Counted from the stretch's first letter, positions 45,690 to 55,229 are shown. The stretch is 64,000 bases of DNA from Burkholderia contaminans (GCF_029633825.1 NZ_CP090641.1:2604001-2668000); one strand, 5' to 3'. The notes: a model not told the origin generated them from the letters alone. Made by a program: numbers and translations.

Positions 45690-47006
45690 ATGTCCTTCCT
45701 TCCCACTACCGCCACCGCCCCTTTCTGCCCGTCGGAAGTCAAGGGCAGCATCACGATCGATGCCGGCGCGCCGCGCTGGCAGAAGCTCAAGCGCTTCTTC
45801 GGCCCCGGCCTGCTGGTCGCGATCGGCTACATGGATCCCGGCAACTGGGCGACCGACATCCAGGCCGGCTCGCAGTTCGGCTATTCGCTGCTGTGGGTCG
45901 TCGCGTTCTCGAGCCTCGCGGCGATCTTCCTGCAGATGCTCGCGGCGCGGCTCGGCCTCGTCGCCGGCAAGGATCTCGCGCAGGCCAGCTACGACCGCTA
46001 CGGCCGGTTCGGCCGCATCGTGCAGTGGATCACCGCCGAAGTGTCGATCATCGCGTGCGACATCGCGGAAGTGCTCGGCTGCGCGCTCGCATTCAAGCTG
46101 CTGCTCGGCGTGCCGCTCGCGTGGGGCGTCGTACTGACCGCGCTCGACACGGTGATCGTGCTCGGCTTGCAGGGCAAGGGGTTCCGGCAGATCGAGGCGA
46201 TCGTGCTCGCGCTGATCGCGACGATGGCGTTCTGCTTCGTCGCGCAGGTCGCGATCACGCCGCCCGACTGGCACGCGGTGGTCGGCGGGCTGGTGCCGGG
46301 CGATCCGGGCCACGACCGCAAGGACGCGATCGTGCTCGCACTCGGCATCGTCGGCGCGACGATCATGCCGCACAACCTGTACCTGCATTCGTCGGTCGTG
46401 CAGACGCGGCACGTGGTCGGCGGCGCGCGCGGGGTGATCCGCGACACGCTCGCGCTGGTGCGCATCGATACCTTCGTGTCGCTGTTCGTCGCGATGCTCG
46501 TCAACGCGGCGATCCTGGTCGTCGCGGGCGCGGCGTTCCACGCAACGGGCCAGCACAACGTGACCGACATCGAGCAGGCCTACAAACTGATTACGCCGAT
46601 CGCGGGCGGCGCGGCCGCGCTGCTGTTCGGCATCGCGCTGCTCGCGTCGGGGCAGAGCTCGACGCTGACCGGCACGATCGCCGGCCAAGTGATCATGGAC
46701 GGCTTCCTGCATACGAAGATCCCGTGCTACCAGCGCCGGCTGATCACGCGCGGGCTCGCGCTCGTGCCGGCACTGATCGGCGTGCTGTGGCTCGGCGACG
46801 GCTCGGTCGGGCAACTGCTCGTGTGGAGCCAGGTGCTGCTGAGCCTGCAACTGCCGTTCGCGATGTGGCCGCTGATCCGCTCGGTCAGCGATCGCAACAC
46901 GATGGGCGAGCACACGATCGGGCGCGGGATGCAGATTGCCGCGTGGGCGCTGTTCGTCGTCATCACCGGCACGAACCTGCTGTTGATTAGCGGTGTCGCG
47001 GGCTGA
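45690..47006 (+). CDS. mntH: Mn2+/divalent metal:H+ symporter MntH (NRAMP family)
   Basis: The protein has 438 residues with about 11 membrane segments. NRAMP signatures are GYMDPGNWATD in TM1 and IVGATIMPHNLYLHSS in TM6, which hold the metal-binding Asp, Asn and Met. It imports Mn2+, and possibly Fe2+ or other divalent ions, at the inner membrane. The ATG at 45690 is chosen since the frame before it overlaps the end of the AraC gene. No typical Mn riboswitch is seen in the short upstream gap. A hairpin without a T-tract (CAGCCTG-TCA-CAGGCTG) follows the stop. Confidence 0.93.
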   Translation: MSFLPTTATAPFCPSEVKGSITIDAGAPRWQKLKRFFGPGLLVAIGYMDPGNWATDIQAGSQFGYSLLWVVAFSSLAAIFLQMLAARLGLVAGKDLAQASYDRYGRFGRIVQWITAEVSIIACDIAEVLGCALAFKLLLGVPLAWGVVLTALDTVIVLGLQGKGFRQIEAIVLALIATMAFCFVAQVAITPPDWHAVVGGLVPGDPGHDRKDAIVLALGIVGATIMPHNLYLHSSVVQTRHVVGGARGVIRDTLALVRIDTFVSLFVAMLVNAAILVVAGAAFHATGQHNVTDIEQAYKLITPIAGGAAALLFGIALLASGQSSTLTGTIAGQVIMDGFLHTKIPCYQRRLITRGLALVPALIGVLWLGDGSVGQLLVWSQVLLSLQLPFAMWPLIRSVSDRNTMGEHTIGRGMQIAAWALFVVITGTNLLLISGVAG

Positions 47007-47087
47007 TACAGCCTGTCACAGGCTGACACAGGCGCGCGGCGCGCATGCGGTAAACTGCGGCCTTTCGATCGTCGTCCGAAGTCCGTT

Positions 47088-47678
47088 ATGTGGAGTGAAA
47101 TCAGCAACATCGGCGATGCCGCGCTGACCTTGCCGATCGCGCTGACCTGCGCGGCGTGGTTCGCGCTGACCGACTGGCGCCTCGCCGTCCGCTGGGGCGT
47201 GCTGCTTGCCGCCGGCATGGGCCTCGTCGGCGCCACCAAGATCCTCTATGCCGGGTGCGGCATCGAGCTGCCGCAATTCGATTTCCGCGTGATCAGCGGC
47301 CATACGATGCTGTCGACGTCCGTGTGGACCGTCGCGCTGTCGATGCTCTGGCAGGCGTTCCGGCCGGGCAAGGCGCCCGGCATCGCGGCCGGGCTGGCCG
47401 TCGGCGCGGTCACGGCCGTCGCGCGTGTGTTCGATCATTCGCACACCGTTCCGGAAGTGATCGTCGGCTGGATGCTCGGCGCGCTGGTCGCGCTGGTGTT
47501 CCTGCGCGGCTACGACAGCGCGCGGCAGCGGGCATTCTCGCCGCGCGTTGCGGCCGCCTGCCTGCTGCTCGTGTCGGGCATCGCGTACGGGCATCGTGCG
47601 CCGTTCCAGCAGATGATCGACACCCACTCGCCGCAACTCTGCGCGTTCGTGCGCGCGCCGTCGGGCGACGGATTCTGA
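47088..47678 (+). CDS. PAP2-family membrane phosphatase
   Basis: The protein has 196 residues with about five hydrophobic segments. The PAP2 motifs VISGHTMLSTSVW and ARVFDHSHTVPEVIVGW hold the catalytic His residues. Length and layout fit small membrane lipid phosphatases (undecaprenyl- or phosphatidyl-glycerol phosphate type). It lies 81 bp after mntH in the same direction and could be co-transcribed with it, without a clear functional link. Confidence 0.85.
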   Translation: MWSEISNIGDAALTLPIALTCAAWFALTDWRLAVRWGVLLAAGMGLVGATKILYAGCGIELPQFDFRVISGHTMLSTSVWTVALSMLWQAFRPGKAPGIAAGLAVGAVTAVARVFDHSHTVPEVIVGWMLGALVALVFLRGYDSARQRAFSPRVAAACLLLVSGIAYGHRAPFQQMIDTHSPQLCAFVRAPSGDGF

Positions 47679-48144
47679 CGGTTGCCGGTCGCGGCGCCCC
47701 GGCGCCGCCTTCCTGCCGCCGGCATTCGCCCGGCGGTTGCACGATTCCGCACCATTCATCTTCCCGACCGCTTTCGCGTCGGCGCGGAACGTCGCGCCTC
47801 GTCATTCCCTGAATCAACGAACCGGCCGGTCACAAGACTCGCGCGTGCGGGCGGCCCGTGAATGCGCACCGGCACATGAATGTCATGAACCGTGTCTATG
47901 ACCGGGCATAACGATTATTCATTTCATCGATTGGCGGCATTCGCGTACGCTGGCTGTCGTTCAATCGGGGCAGGCGACCCGGCGCGTCCGGCACGCGTCA
48001 GGTTCATCTGGATATACTCGCGGAAACCGTGCGGCGCCTCGTGATGTCGAGGCACGGTCAACCGGCCCGCGTCGGCCGGGACAGGCACGGCCCACCCGTC
48101 GCGGCAGCGTTCCGCGACGACGATTCACGACAGGAGCAGGTCAC
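47679..48144. other. Intergenic region before the SDR gene
   Basis: This 466 bp region shows no supported gene. A more AT-rich stretch at about 47870-47940 and a TATACT at 48013-48018 are the best promoter hints for the SDR operon, but no matching -35 could be fixed. GGCGCC repeats near 47697-47710 may form a hairpin at the end of the PAP2 transcript. Confidence 0.35.
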
Positions 48145-48933
48145 ATGACAGTCGTTTCTTCGCGCCTTGCCGGCAAGTGCGCATACATCACGGGCGCCGC
48201 GGGCGGCCTCGGCCGCGCGATCGCGCGCCGGATGGTCGAGCAGGGCGCGCGCGTGTTCGTGACCGACATCGCGGAAGCCGCGGTGCTCGACGCATTCGCG
48301 CAGGAACTCAACGCGGGCCACGCGACGCCGGTCGCGTTCGCCGCGACGCAGGACGTGCGCGACGAAGCACGCTGGCAGGCGCTGCTCGCGCAGGCGGTCG
48401 ACGCGATGGGCGGGCTGTCGGTGCTCGTCAACAACGCGGGCGTCGGCTCGATCGGCTCGCCCGCGCAGATCGAGCTGGACGAATGGCGGCGCGTGATGGC
48501 GATCAACGTCGAGAGCATCGTGCTCGGCTGCAAGCACGCGCTGTCGTATCTGGCCGAAAGCCATCCCGCGTCGATCATCAACATCTCGTCGGTCGCCGCG
48601 TTCAAGGTCGAGCCGGATTTCACTGCGTACAACGCGTCGAAGGCCGCGGTCGCGTCGCTGACGAAGTCGATCGCGATCGACTGCGCGCGCCGCGAGATCG
48701 ACGTGCGCTGCAATTCGATTCACCCGGCATTCATCCGCACGGGGATCGTCGAGCCGCTGTTCCAGTCGCTCGGCGAACGCGACGCGACGCGCAAGCTCGC
48801 GCGCGGCATTCCGCTGCGCCGGCTCGGCGAGCCGGACGACGTCGCGCACGCGGCCGTGTATCTCGCGTCCGACGAGAGCCGCTTCGTGACGGCCGCCGAA
48901 CTCGTGATCGACGGCGGCATGTGCGCGGTCTGA
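48145..48933 (+). CDS. Short-chain dehydrogenase/reductase
   Basis: The protein has 262 residues of the classical SDR family. The cofactor motif is TGAAGGLG at 16-23, then NNAG, and the catalytic Ser and Tyr-x3-Lys are in NISSVAAF and YNASK. The C-terminal IDGGMCAV is typical of 3-oxoacyl-type and hydroxysteroid-type SDRs. The substrate is unknown. GACAGGAGCAGG before the ATG is a good ribosome site. It lies 37 bp before a gene for an MDR-family reductase, forming a two-gene redox operon. Confidence 0.9.
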   Translation: MTVVSSRLAGKCAYITGAAGGLGRAIARRMVEQGARVFVTDIAEAAVLDAFAQELNAGHATPVAFAATQDVRDEARWQALLAQAVDAMGGLSVLVNNAGVGSIGSPAQIELDEWRRVMAINVESIVLGCKHALSYLAESHPASIINISSVAAFKVEPDFTAYNASKAAVASLTKSIAIDCARREIDVRCNSIHPAFIRTGIVEPLFQSLGERDATRKLARGIPLRRLGEPDDVAHAAVYLASDESRFVTAAELVIDGGMCAV

Positions 48934-48970
48934 CGCGCATCCCGAACTACAACGACCGGAGGAGAACATC

Positions 48971-49987
48971 GTGTCCACACCCGTGAACCGCCAACTGTTG
49001 CTGAAGACGCGCCCGGAAGGGCGGGTCGGCCGCGAACACTTTTCGCTCGTCGAGACGCCGGTGCCGGCGCTTGCCGACGGCGAAGTGCTCGTGCGCGTGC
49101 TGTACCTGTCGATGGACCCGACCAACCGTGTATGGATGAGCGACGTACCGCAGTACCTGCCGCCCGTCGCGATCGACGAGGTGATGCGCGCGCTCGGCAT
49201 CGGCCGCGTGGTCGCGTCGCGCAACGCGGGGTTCGCGGAAGGCGATCTCGTGCAGGGGCTCGTCGGCTGGCAGGACTACGCGGTCGTGCCGGCCGAGCAG
49301 GCCGCGCAGCTCGTGAAGCTGCCCGCGCAGTCGGGCCTGCCGCTGCCGACGCTGCTCGGCGCGTGCGGGATGAGCGGGCTGACCGCGTACTACGGGCTGA
49401 CCGACATCGCGCCGGTGCAGCCGGGCGAGACGCTCGTGGTATCGGCGGCGGCCGGCTCGGTCGGCTCGATCGCCGGGCAGATCGGCAAGATCCACGGCGC
49501 ACGCGTGGTCGGCATCGCCGGCGGCGCGGACAAGTGCCGCTACCTGACCGAGACGCTCGGCTTCGACGCGGCCGTCGACTACAAGGCCGACGATTTCCGT
49601 CAGCAACTGAAGGCGGCGACGCCGGACGGCGTGCACGTGAACTTCGAGAACGTCGGCGGCGAGGTGATGCGCGCGGTGCTGTCGCGGATGGTGATCGGCG
49701 GGCGCGTCGCGCTGTGCGGCGTGATCTCGAACTACAACAGCGGGCGCGCGGCGGACGACGTCGGCGTGCTGATCTCGAAGCGGCTGACGATGCGCGGCTT
49801 CCTGATCCTCGACTATCGCAAGAGCCGTGAAGCCGTGCAGACGCTCGCGGGCTGGCTGCGCGACGGCCGGCTCAAGGCCGAGGAGACTGTTGCGGACGGT
49901 CTCGAGAACGCACCGGACGTGCTGAATCGCCTGTTCGACGGCGACCATCGCGGCAAGCTCGTGCTGCGCGTCGATCCCGGCGCGTGA
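48971..49987 (+). CDS. NADP-dependent MDR-family reductase (zinc-free)
   Basis: The protein has 338 residues from a GTG at 48971 with GGAGGAGAAC upstream. It has the layout of leukotriene B4 dehydrogenase/CurA-type enoyl reductases: YLSMDPTNRVWM near residue 50, SAAAGSVGSIAGQIGK as cofactor motif near 160, and VHVNFENVGGEVM. The zinc-binding cysteines of alcohol dehydrogenases are absent. It probably reduces an alpha,beta-unsaturated carbonyl compound. It likely acts together with the SDR encoded 37 bp upstream. Confidence 0.9.
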   Translation: MSTPVNRQLLLKTRPEGRVGREHFSLVETPVPALADGEVLVRVLYLSMDPTNRVWMSDVPQYLPPVAIDEVMRALGIGRVVASRNAGFAEGDLVQGLVGWQDYAVVPAEQAAQLVKLPAQSGLPLPTLLGACGMSGLTAYYGLTDIAPVQPGETLVVSAAAGSVGSIAGQIGKIHGARVVGIAGGADKCRYLTETLGFDAAVDYKADDFRQQLKAATPDGVHVNFENVGGEVMRAVLSRMVIGGRVALCGVISNYNSGRAADDVGVLISKRLTMRGFLILDYRKSREAVQTLAGWLRDGRLKAEETVADGLENAPDVLNRLFDGDHRGKLVLRVDPGA

Positions 49988-50130
49988 TCGCACTGCCGCG
50001 CAGCGTGCGATGCCGTTCGTACGCTGTCGCGAGGGCCGTGAACGCAGCGGGTTCGATTAGTCGGGCCTTAGTTTCGGACTTGTCCCATATATTGTCCGGA
50101 CGTCTCTCCCTAAAGTGATTACCAGCAGAC

Positions 50131-50166
50131 AGGCGGCGTGACCGACGCGTCACGCCGCCTTTTTTT
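50131..50166 (+). terminator. Strong Rho-independent terminator upstream of a secreted-protein gene
   Basis: AGGCGGCGTGAC (50131-50142) pairs perfectly with GTCACGCCGCCT (50149-50160), followed by TTTTTT. It lies 144 bp after the MDR gene and only 27 bp before the ATG of the next gene. It may end the SDR-MDR transcript, or be an attenuator or the end of a small RNA from the 50050-50130 segment, where TATATT at about 50089 could be a -10. Confidence 0.85.
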
Positions 50167-50193
50167 CTGGTCACGCGCAAGAGGAGAGGGAAC

Positions 50194-50709
50194 ATGCGAA
50201 ACGACGCGAAGCGGGCGGCATCGGTGGCGATGCGCAATCGAACGGTGCGGTATGCCGGTGCCGTGCGGCAGGTCGCAATCGGGCTTGGCGTGGCGTTCGC
50301 GATGTCGAATGCGGTGGCGGCCGGGCACGCCGCGTCGGACGGCATCGTACGGTTCACCGGTGCGCTCGTCGATCTCTACGACGTGACGCTCGACGCACCG
50401 TCGGGCGTGGCGGTCGAAGGACGAGAGGTGGCGAACGGCGGGGCGGCCGCAACGCTGCGATTCGATGCACATGGCCGGCGTTTGCCGGGCGCCCATGTGG
50501 CGCTGCTCGGGCCCGACGGTGCGCCGTTCTCGCCCGACGTCGCCGCGCGTGTGCGTGCAACGTGGCGCGATGCGCACGACGATCGAAGCGTGCCGCTGGC
50601 ATCGGGCCGCACGTATCGCGTGGGCCCGTATGGCGGCGTGATGACGCTCGCAGCGGATGAAGAAACGGGCGCCGAGGCGCCCGTCGTGATCCGCATTCGC
50701 CATCCATGA
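50194..50709 (+). CDS. Secreted protein of unknown function
   Basis: The protein has 171 residues. An N-terminal signal sequence is visible after a basic start (VAIGLGVAFAMSNAVAAGHA), though it begins unusually late, about 25 residues in. An internal start (MRNRTVRYAG) might be used instead. The mature part contains VRFTGALVDLYDVTLD and a Gly/Asp-rich C-terminus, with a beta-sandwich look similar to small pilin-like or fimbrial-subunit-like proteins ('GIVRFTGALV' recalls fimbrial major subunits), but the usual cysteines are missing. AAGAGGAGAGG before the ATG is a strong ribosome site. Family assignment is not possible. Confidence 0.6.
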   Translation: MRNDAKRAASVAMRNRTVRYAGAVRQVAIGLGVAFAMSNAVAAGHAASDGIVRFTGALVDLYDVTLDAPSGVAVEGREVANGGAAATLRFDAHGRRLPGAHVALLGPDGAPFSPDVAARVRATWRDAHDDRSVPLASGRTYRVGPYGGVMTLAADEETGAEAPVVIRIRHP

Positions 50710-50752
50710 CGGCGCGTGCTGGCAGGTGCGTGGCATGCGGCCACGCGATGCG

Positions 50753-51805
50753 TCATTCGCCCTGTTCGGCGCGCGCGTAGATGTCCCAGCTCGCCATGAA
50801 CAGCGCGGCGACGAGCGGCCCGATCACGAAGCCGTTGATGCCGAACAGCGCCATCCCGCCGAGCGTCGAAATCAGCACGACCCAGTCGGGCATCTTCGTG
50901 TCCTTGCCGACGAGAATCGGGCGCAGCAGGTTGTCGACGAGGCCGATCACGCCCACGCAGAACGCGACGAGGATCACGCACTTCCAGACCGCGCCGATCA
51001 TCAGGAAGTAGAGCGCGGCCGGCACCCATACGAGGCTCGCGCCGATCGCGGGCAGCAGCGACAGGAACGCCATCAGCGCGCCCCACAGCACCACGCCCTC
51101 GATCCCGAGGATCCAGAAGATCAGGCCGCCGAGCGCGCCCTGCACGAGCGCGACCGCGATGTTGCCCTTCACCGTTGCGCGCACGACGGTCGTGAACTTC
51201 GCGAGCAGCAGGTTCTTGTGCTCCTCGTCGAGCGGCAGCGCGCGGCGCACGCGGCGGCCGATCTCGCCGCCGTCTCGCAGCAGGAAGAACACCATGTACA
51301 GCATCACGCCGAAGCTCACGACGAACTGGAACGTGTTCTGGCCGATGCTGAGCGCCTGGGTGGCCGCGAACTGGCTGATTTGCGCGGCGCCGTCGGTCAG
51401 CTTCTTCTGGATGCCCGGGATGTTGGTCAGCCCGTACTTCTGCAGCAGGTTCTGGATCGACGTCGGCAGCGCGTGAATGATGTCGTGGAAATACTGCGAA
51501 TAGTTCGGCTGGGCGTCCTTGAGCTCCTGGTACACGTACGCGATTTCCTGCACGAGCGTCGCGGCGACGAACACGAGCGGCAGGATCACGATCAGGACGA
51601 TCAGCGACAGCGTCACGAGCGCGGCCAGGTTGCGCCGCTTGCCGAAGCGTGCGGCGAGCCAGCGCTGCACGGGCTGGAACAGGATCGCGAGAATGGTGCC
51701 CCAGAACACGGCTCCGGAAAACGGCGCGAGGATCCAGCAGAGTCCGACGGTGACCGCGGCCAGCAGGAAATAGAAGAATTTTTGGTGGTCGTGTCCGCTT
51801 TCCAT
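50753..51805 (-). CDS. AI-2E family (TqsA/PerM-like) membrane transporter
   Basis: The protein has 350 residues with about seven hydrophobic segments. The family layout is visible: PFSGAVFWGTILAILFQPVQRWL, FFLLRDGGEIGRRV, then ALVQGALGGLIFWILGIEG and FINGFVIGPLVAALF-type segments near the C-terminus (GINGFVIGPLVAALFMASWDIY). Members are proposed to export autoinducer-2, or act as Na+/H+ antiporters or permeases; the substrate is uncertain here. The ATG at 51805 has TCATCCATG context with weak ribosome signal. Confidence 0.9.
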   Translation of the reverse strand: MESGHDHQKFFYFLLAAVTVGLCWILAPFSGAVFWGTILAILFQPVQRWLAARFGKRRNLAALVTLSLIVLIVILPLVFVAATLVQEIAYVYQELKDAQPNYSQYFHDIIHALPTSIQNLLQKYGLTNIPGIQKKLTDGAAQISQFAATQALSIGQNTFQFVVSFGVMLYMVFFLLRDGGEIGRRVRRALPLDEEHKNLLLAKFTTVVRATVKGNIAVALVQGALGGLIFWILGIEGVVLWGALMAFLSLLPAIGASLVWVPAALYFLMIGAVWKCVILVAFCVGVIGLVDNLLRPILVGKDTKMPDWVVLISTLGGMALFGINGFVIGPLVAALFMASWDIYARAEQGE

Positions 51806-51973
51806 GGATGACGTTCGCGCAGATTGATGCGTGGTTTGATTGAATCTCGTTGCCCCGCGCCCGATCGGTTCCCGATCGTCACGGGTTCGCGGCGAAATGC
51901 GACGCAGGGCGGCCCGAAGCGGAGTATGCCCGCAAAGGCGCCGCCATCATAGCCGCTGCGCGCGGCCCATGCG

Positions 51974-51999
51974 AAAACGCCGCGGCCGGGGCCGCGGCG
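51974..51999 (-). terminator. Terminator of the SYLF lipoprotein transcript
   Basis: On the minus strand, CGCCGCGGC at 51999-51991 pairs with GCCGCGGCG at 51987-51979 across a short G/C loop and is followed by TTTT. It lies 43 bp after the stop of the SYLF gene. Confidence 0.75.
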
Positions 52000-52041
52000 C
52001 TGCCGGGAAGCAAACGCGGCGCGACGCCGCGTGCCGCATCG

Positions 52042-52626
52042 TCAGATGTTGAGCTTCGTGACCTTGGTGCCGTTCACCGACAGGTCGCCCATCAGGCCCG
52101 CGTTGGTCAGGATCAGCACCTCGACCGGGGCGGTGGCGGTGTTGGAGTCTACCGCGCCGTTCGCGCCGACCTTCACGACCGCGACCGAGGCGTCTGCGCC
52201 CGCGGCCCAGCCTTCGGACTTGCGGAACGAGTCGAGCGCATCCTGCGTCATGAACAGGAACACGATCGCCTTCGACTGTGCGCCGGCCTGCAGGCCGACC
52301 GACAGCGACGACGTGTTGTAGTAGCCGACCGTGCTGCCGCCTACGCGCAGCGCGCCGTTGCCGGACTGGCCGCCGACGATGAAGCCGGCTTGCAGCACGT
52401 TCGGGAACACGAGCACGCCGCGCGATTTCGCGACGAGCTCACGCGAACCCGGCACCGTCGAATAGAGGCGCGACAGCGTCGCGTTGACGCTGGCGTCGAT
52501 CGACTGGCGCTTCGACGCGCTGGCCGCGGCGCCGTCCGGTTTGTCCGGGGTGGTCGTGCAGCCGGCGAGCGCGAGGCTGCCGAGCAGGACGGCGGCGGCG
52601 GCTTTCATGGCAAAGGTCTTTTGCAT
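52042..52626 (-). CDS. SYLF (YSC84-like) lipoprotein
   Basis: The protein has 194 residues. A lipoprotein signal is clear: a hydrophobic stretch ending LALAG-C, with Cys23 as the lipidated residue. The rest is the SYLF/Ysc84 domain: SRGVLVFPNVLQAGFIVGGQSGNGAL, then SLSVGLQAGAQSKAIVFLFM and a late VEVLILTNAGLMGDLSV. Such proteins bind lipids and are common envelope lipoproteins in Burkholderia. AAGGAGTAACGCC before the ATG is an excellent ribosome site. The start at 52626 is chosen for this reason. The terminator at 51974-51999 ends its transcript. Confidence 0.92.
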   Translation of the reverse strand: MQKTFAMKAAAAVLLGSLALAGCTTTPDKPDGAAASASKRQSIDASVNATLSRLYSTVPGSRELVAKSRGVLVFPNVLQAGFIVGGQSGNGALRVGGSTVGYYNTSSLSVGLQAGAQSKAIVFLFMTQDALDSFRKSEGWAAGADASVAVVKVGANGAVDSNTATAPVEVLILTNAGLMGDLSVNGTKVTKLNI

Positions 52627-52690
52627 GGCGTTACTCCTTCGTTTGTCTGATTGAGGACGGACGGGGCGGGCGCGTGGCGGCCGGCTCCGC

Positions 52691-53077
52691 TCAACGGCGG
52701 GCAAGGAGCAGGCCCGCAACGAACGCGAGGCCGGCGACGACGCCGGCGGTTTGCCACGGGTTGTCCTGCACGACCTGCGACACGCGTTCGGCCGAATCGC
52801 GCAGCCGGGCGGCCGCGCTGCCCGACGCATGGTCGAGCGCGCCGCGCGCTTCATCGAGCCTGGATTGCACGCGCTTGCGCAGCGCGGCGATATCGCCGTC
52901 GCCATCGTTTTTCAGCAGATCTTCCAGTTCGTCGACCAGCCCGCGCAGATCGTCGGTGACGTCGGCATGCAGGTCGCGGGCGGCCGAGCGCGTCGTGCGC
53001 CCCACGCGCCGGCCCGTGCGACGAATGTCGGAGAGGCCGCGGTCCAGCTTGTGTTCGATCGAGTCGGTGAGCGCCAT
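52691..53077 (-). CDS. DUF883 (ElaB/YqjD-like) membrane protein
   Basis: The protein has 128 residues, mostly charged helix with heptad character (DLRGLVDELEDLLK, ALRKRVQSRLDEARGALDHA), then a C-terminal membrane segment NPWQTAGVVAGLAFVAGLLLARR. This is the ElaB/YqjD/DUF883 layout: a C-tail-anchored inner-membrane protein linked to ribosome hibernation or stress in E. coli. GAGGATAA lies before the ATG at 53077. It is 64 bp upstream of the SYLF lipoprotein gene in the same direction, and the pair may be co-regulated in stationary phase. Confidence 0.9.
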   Translation of the reverse strand: MALTDSIEHKLDRGLSDIRRTGRRVGRTTRSAARDLHADVTDDLRGLVDELEDLLKNDGDGDIAALRKRVQSRLDEARGALDHASGSAAARLRDSAERVSQVVQDNPWQTAGVVAGLAFVAGLLLARR

Positions 53078-53363
53078 GGTGTTTATCCTCCTTCGATTAC
53101 AAGGCAAATTTGAAGATAAGACGAATCCCAGCAACCTGTGTGATTCACTTGGCCCGATTTTGTTTCGAGACAAATTTTCAATTCGTCGGCAGGATTGCCG
53201 CACAGCCCCGCCACACGGGGCGGCGCGGCGATTGAAAAAAATTCGTATTTCGGGCGAAGCGGTGTATCGGGCTGCGGTACACGGTGAAGGTCCGGTAAAT
53301 ATCGCGTCGCCAGGGCCATCAGGTAAATAGTGCCGTTGCAAGCCTTGTGCTGATGCAAATGCA

Positions 53364-55229
53364 CTAATCGACGCCTGCTGGAGTAGCACGGTTCGTGCCC
53401 GGGGCTGCTGACGTGCCGCCATCGCCAAGCGCGACGTCGATCACGACGGGATCGTGATCCGATGACCGGTACGCGTCGGGTGCGTAATAAATCGACCGAT
53501 GTGCGGACGTTTTGTAATCAGGCACGGGTTGGAGGGCGGCAGGCTCGTCGGCGTTGATGTGCCAGACGTGTACGGCCCTCACGCGCGCGGCGAGCGCCGG
53601 CGTGGCCAGCGTGTGGTCGAGGCTGCCCGCTTCGCCGCGAAATACGTAGCTGTACGCAGCATCGCCGACGAAGCGCGTCACCAGGTTCTCGTAGCCGCGC
53701 GACTCGAGCGCGCGCACCGGGTCTTCCTTCGCGTAGCTGTTCAGGTCGCCGATCAGCAGCACGCCATCGGCCATGGTGCCGGTCGGCGATGTGGCGAGCC
53801 AGTCGGCGACGCGCGCGGCGGCTCGCGTGCGCGCCGCATTCCAGCAGCCCTGGCCGTCCGACTGGTCACGATCGGCGCCGGTCGCGTTCGGGCAGTTCTT
53901 CGATTTCAGGTGATTGACCGCGACCGTGACGGTGCGCGTGCCGCCGATGCGCCGGAACGTCTGCGCGAGCGGCGGGCGGTGCCGGCCGCCGAGGGCGACG
54001 GTCGCGGCCCGCCCGGCCGGCTCGACCGTGCGGCTGTCGTACAGCAGCGCGACTGCGATCGCATCGCGGCCGAGGCGCGCGGTGCCGGGTTCGACCGCGC
54101 GCCAGCCGTCGCCGAGTTGCGCGGCGAGACGCTGGACGGCGCTCGCGTTGCCGTGGCCGTTGTTCGCGATCTCCATCAGCCCGATCACGTCGGCACGCAG
54201 CGCGCGCAACGCCGCGACGATTTTCGCCTCCTGCCGCGCGAACGCGGCGGGCGTTTTCGCGCCGCGGCTGGCCGGGGCATCGAATCCGCCGCCGCTCCCG
54301 TCGCCGTTGAAATAGTTGAATACGTTGAACGACACGATGCGCACGTCGGCATCCGGGTGCCGGGCCGGCGCCTCGGTACGCGGGTTCGGGGCGGCATCGA
54401 ACACCGGCGCCGCGCCGGCAACCGGTTGCAGCCGCCATGCGCCGTAGCGCAGTTCGAGCACGCCTTCGACGCCGCGTACCGTGTAGCCCGCGCGCAGCGT
54501 GTTGGCGGCGCTCAGCGACGGCGGCGGATAGCGCACGATTGAGGGATCGCGGCGGCTCGAGCCGTCGTCGAGCACGATGCGGTTGCGTGCGTTGGCGGTC
54601 GCGATCGCGGCGGCCTCGGCCGGCGGGGCGACGTGGGTCGGGATGCGCAGCCGGCCGTGGCTGAGGACGATGCTGCCGTAGCGGCCGAGTTCGTGGGTGT
54701 CGGTGACCGTCAGGGTTTGCGGCAGGCGCACCCGCATGCCTTCAAGCGCGGCCAGCACCGCGTCGGTGGCGACGGGCAGCGTGAGCGTTGCAGGCGTGAC
54801 CTTTTGCCCGCGGGCGCAGACGGTCACGCCGCCCGACAACGTGAATTGCGTCCGGCCGTAGCGCTCGTCGACGCGGCCCGTGAGATGCACGAGATCGCCG
54901 GCTTTCGCGCTGGCATTGGGCGCGTACACGAACATGCCTTCGGGGACGCCCGGCCGGTGCCGGCGCTGCGCGTCGGCCTGCTGGACGAAGAAGCCGCCGA
55001 GGCCGTGGGCGCCGCCGAACGCAGCCGTGACGACCGCTTCGATCGACGTCGTTTGCCCAGCCAGCGGCGACGGGCCCCCGGCGCCGCGAAGGTCGGCAAT
55101 CGGCATGGTTGCGCCGCCGCAGCCGGCGCTGACCGGCGGCGCGGCCACGGCCGGCCGGGCAGGGGGAGCGGCGAGCGCGGTGAGGGCGATGAACGGTGCA
55201 ACGGCAAGCGGTACAAGCAGGCGTGACAT
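53364..55229 (-). CDS. Secreted ExeM/NucH-family endonuclease
   Basis: The protein has 621 residues. A signal peptide is present (LLVPLAVAPFIALTALAAPP). The N-terminal third contains an OB-fold-like region of extracellular nucleases (GGFFVQQADAQRR, VHLTGRVDERYGRTQF). The C-terminal two thirds are an endonuclease/exonuclease/phosphatase domain: VRIVSFNVFNYFNGDG, LMEIANNGHG, VNHLKSKNCPNATGADRD, LLIGDLNSYAKEDP and YRSSDHDPVVIDV. These hold the metal-binding Asn, Glu, Asp and His. It should degrade extracellular DNA or phosphodiesters. The start at 55229 is the first Met before the signal peptide; the frame continues upstream without a signal. Confidence 0.92.
   Translation of the reverse strand: MSRLLVPLAVAPFIALTALAAPPARPAVAAPPVSAGCGGATMPIADLRGAGGPSPLAGQTTSIEAVVTAAFGGAHGLGGFFVQQADAQRRHRPGVPEGMFVYAPNASAKAGDLVHLTGRVDERYGRTQFTLSGGVTVCARGQKVTPATLTLPVATDAVLAALEGMRVRLPQTLTVTDTHELGRYGSIVLSHGRLRIPTHVAPPAEAAAIATANARNRIVLDDGSSRRDPSIVRYPPPSLSAANTLRAGYTVRGVEGVLELRYGAWRLQPVAGAAPVFDAAPNPRTEAPARHPDADVRIVSFNVFNYFNGDGSGGGFDAPASRGAKTPAAFARQEAKIVAALRALRADVIGLMEIANNGHGNASAVQRLAAQLGDGWRAVEPGTARLGRDAIAVALLYDSRTVEPAGRAATVALGGRHRPPLAQTFRRIGGTRTVTVAVNHLKSKNCPNATGADRDQSDGQGCWNAARTRAAARVADWLATSPTGTMADGVLLIGDLNSYAKEDPVRALESRGYENLVTRFVGDAAYSYVFRGEAGSLDHTLATPALAARVRAVHVWHINADEPAALQPVPDYKTSAHRSIYYAPDAYRSSDHDPVVIDVALGDGGTSAAPGTNRATPAGVD

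Noticed and set aside
47697..47712. Terminator after the PAP2 gene
   Set aside because: GGCGCC repeats can form a hairpin but no T-tract follows, so no terminator is claimed.
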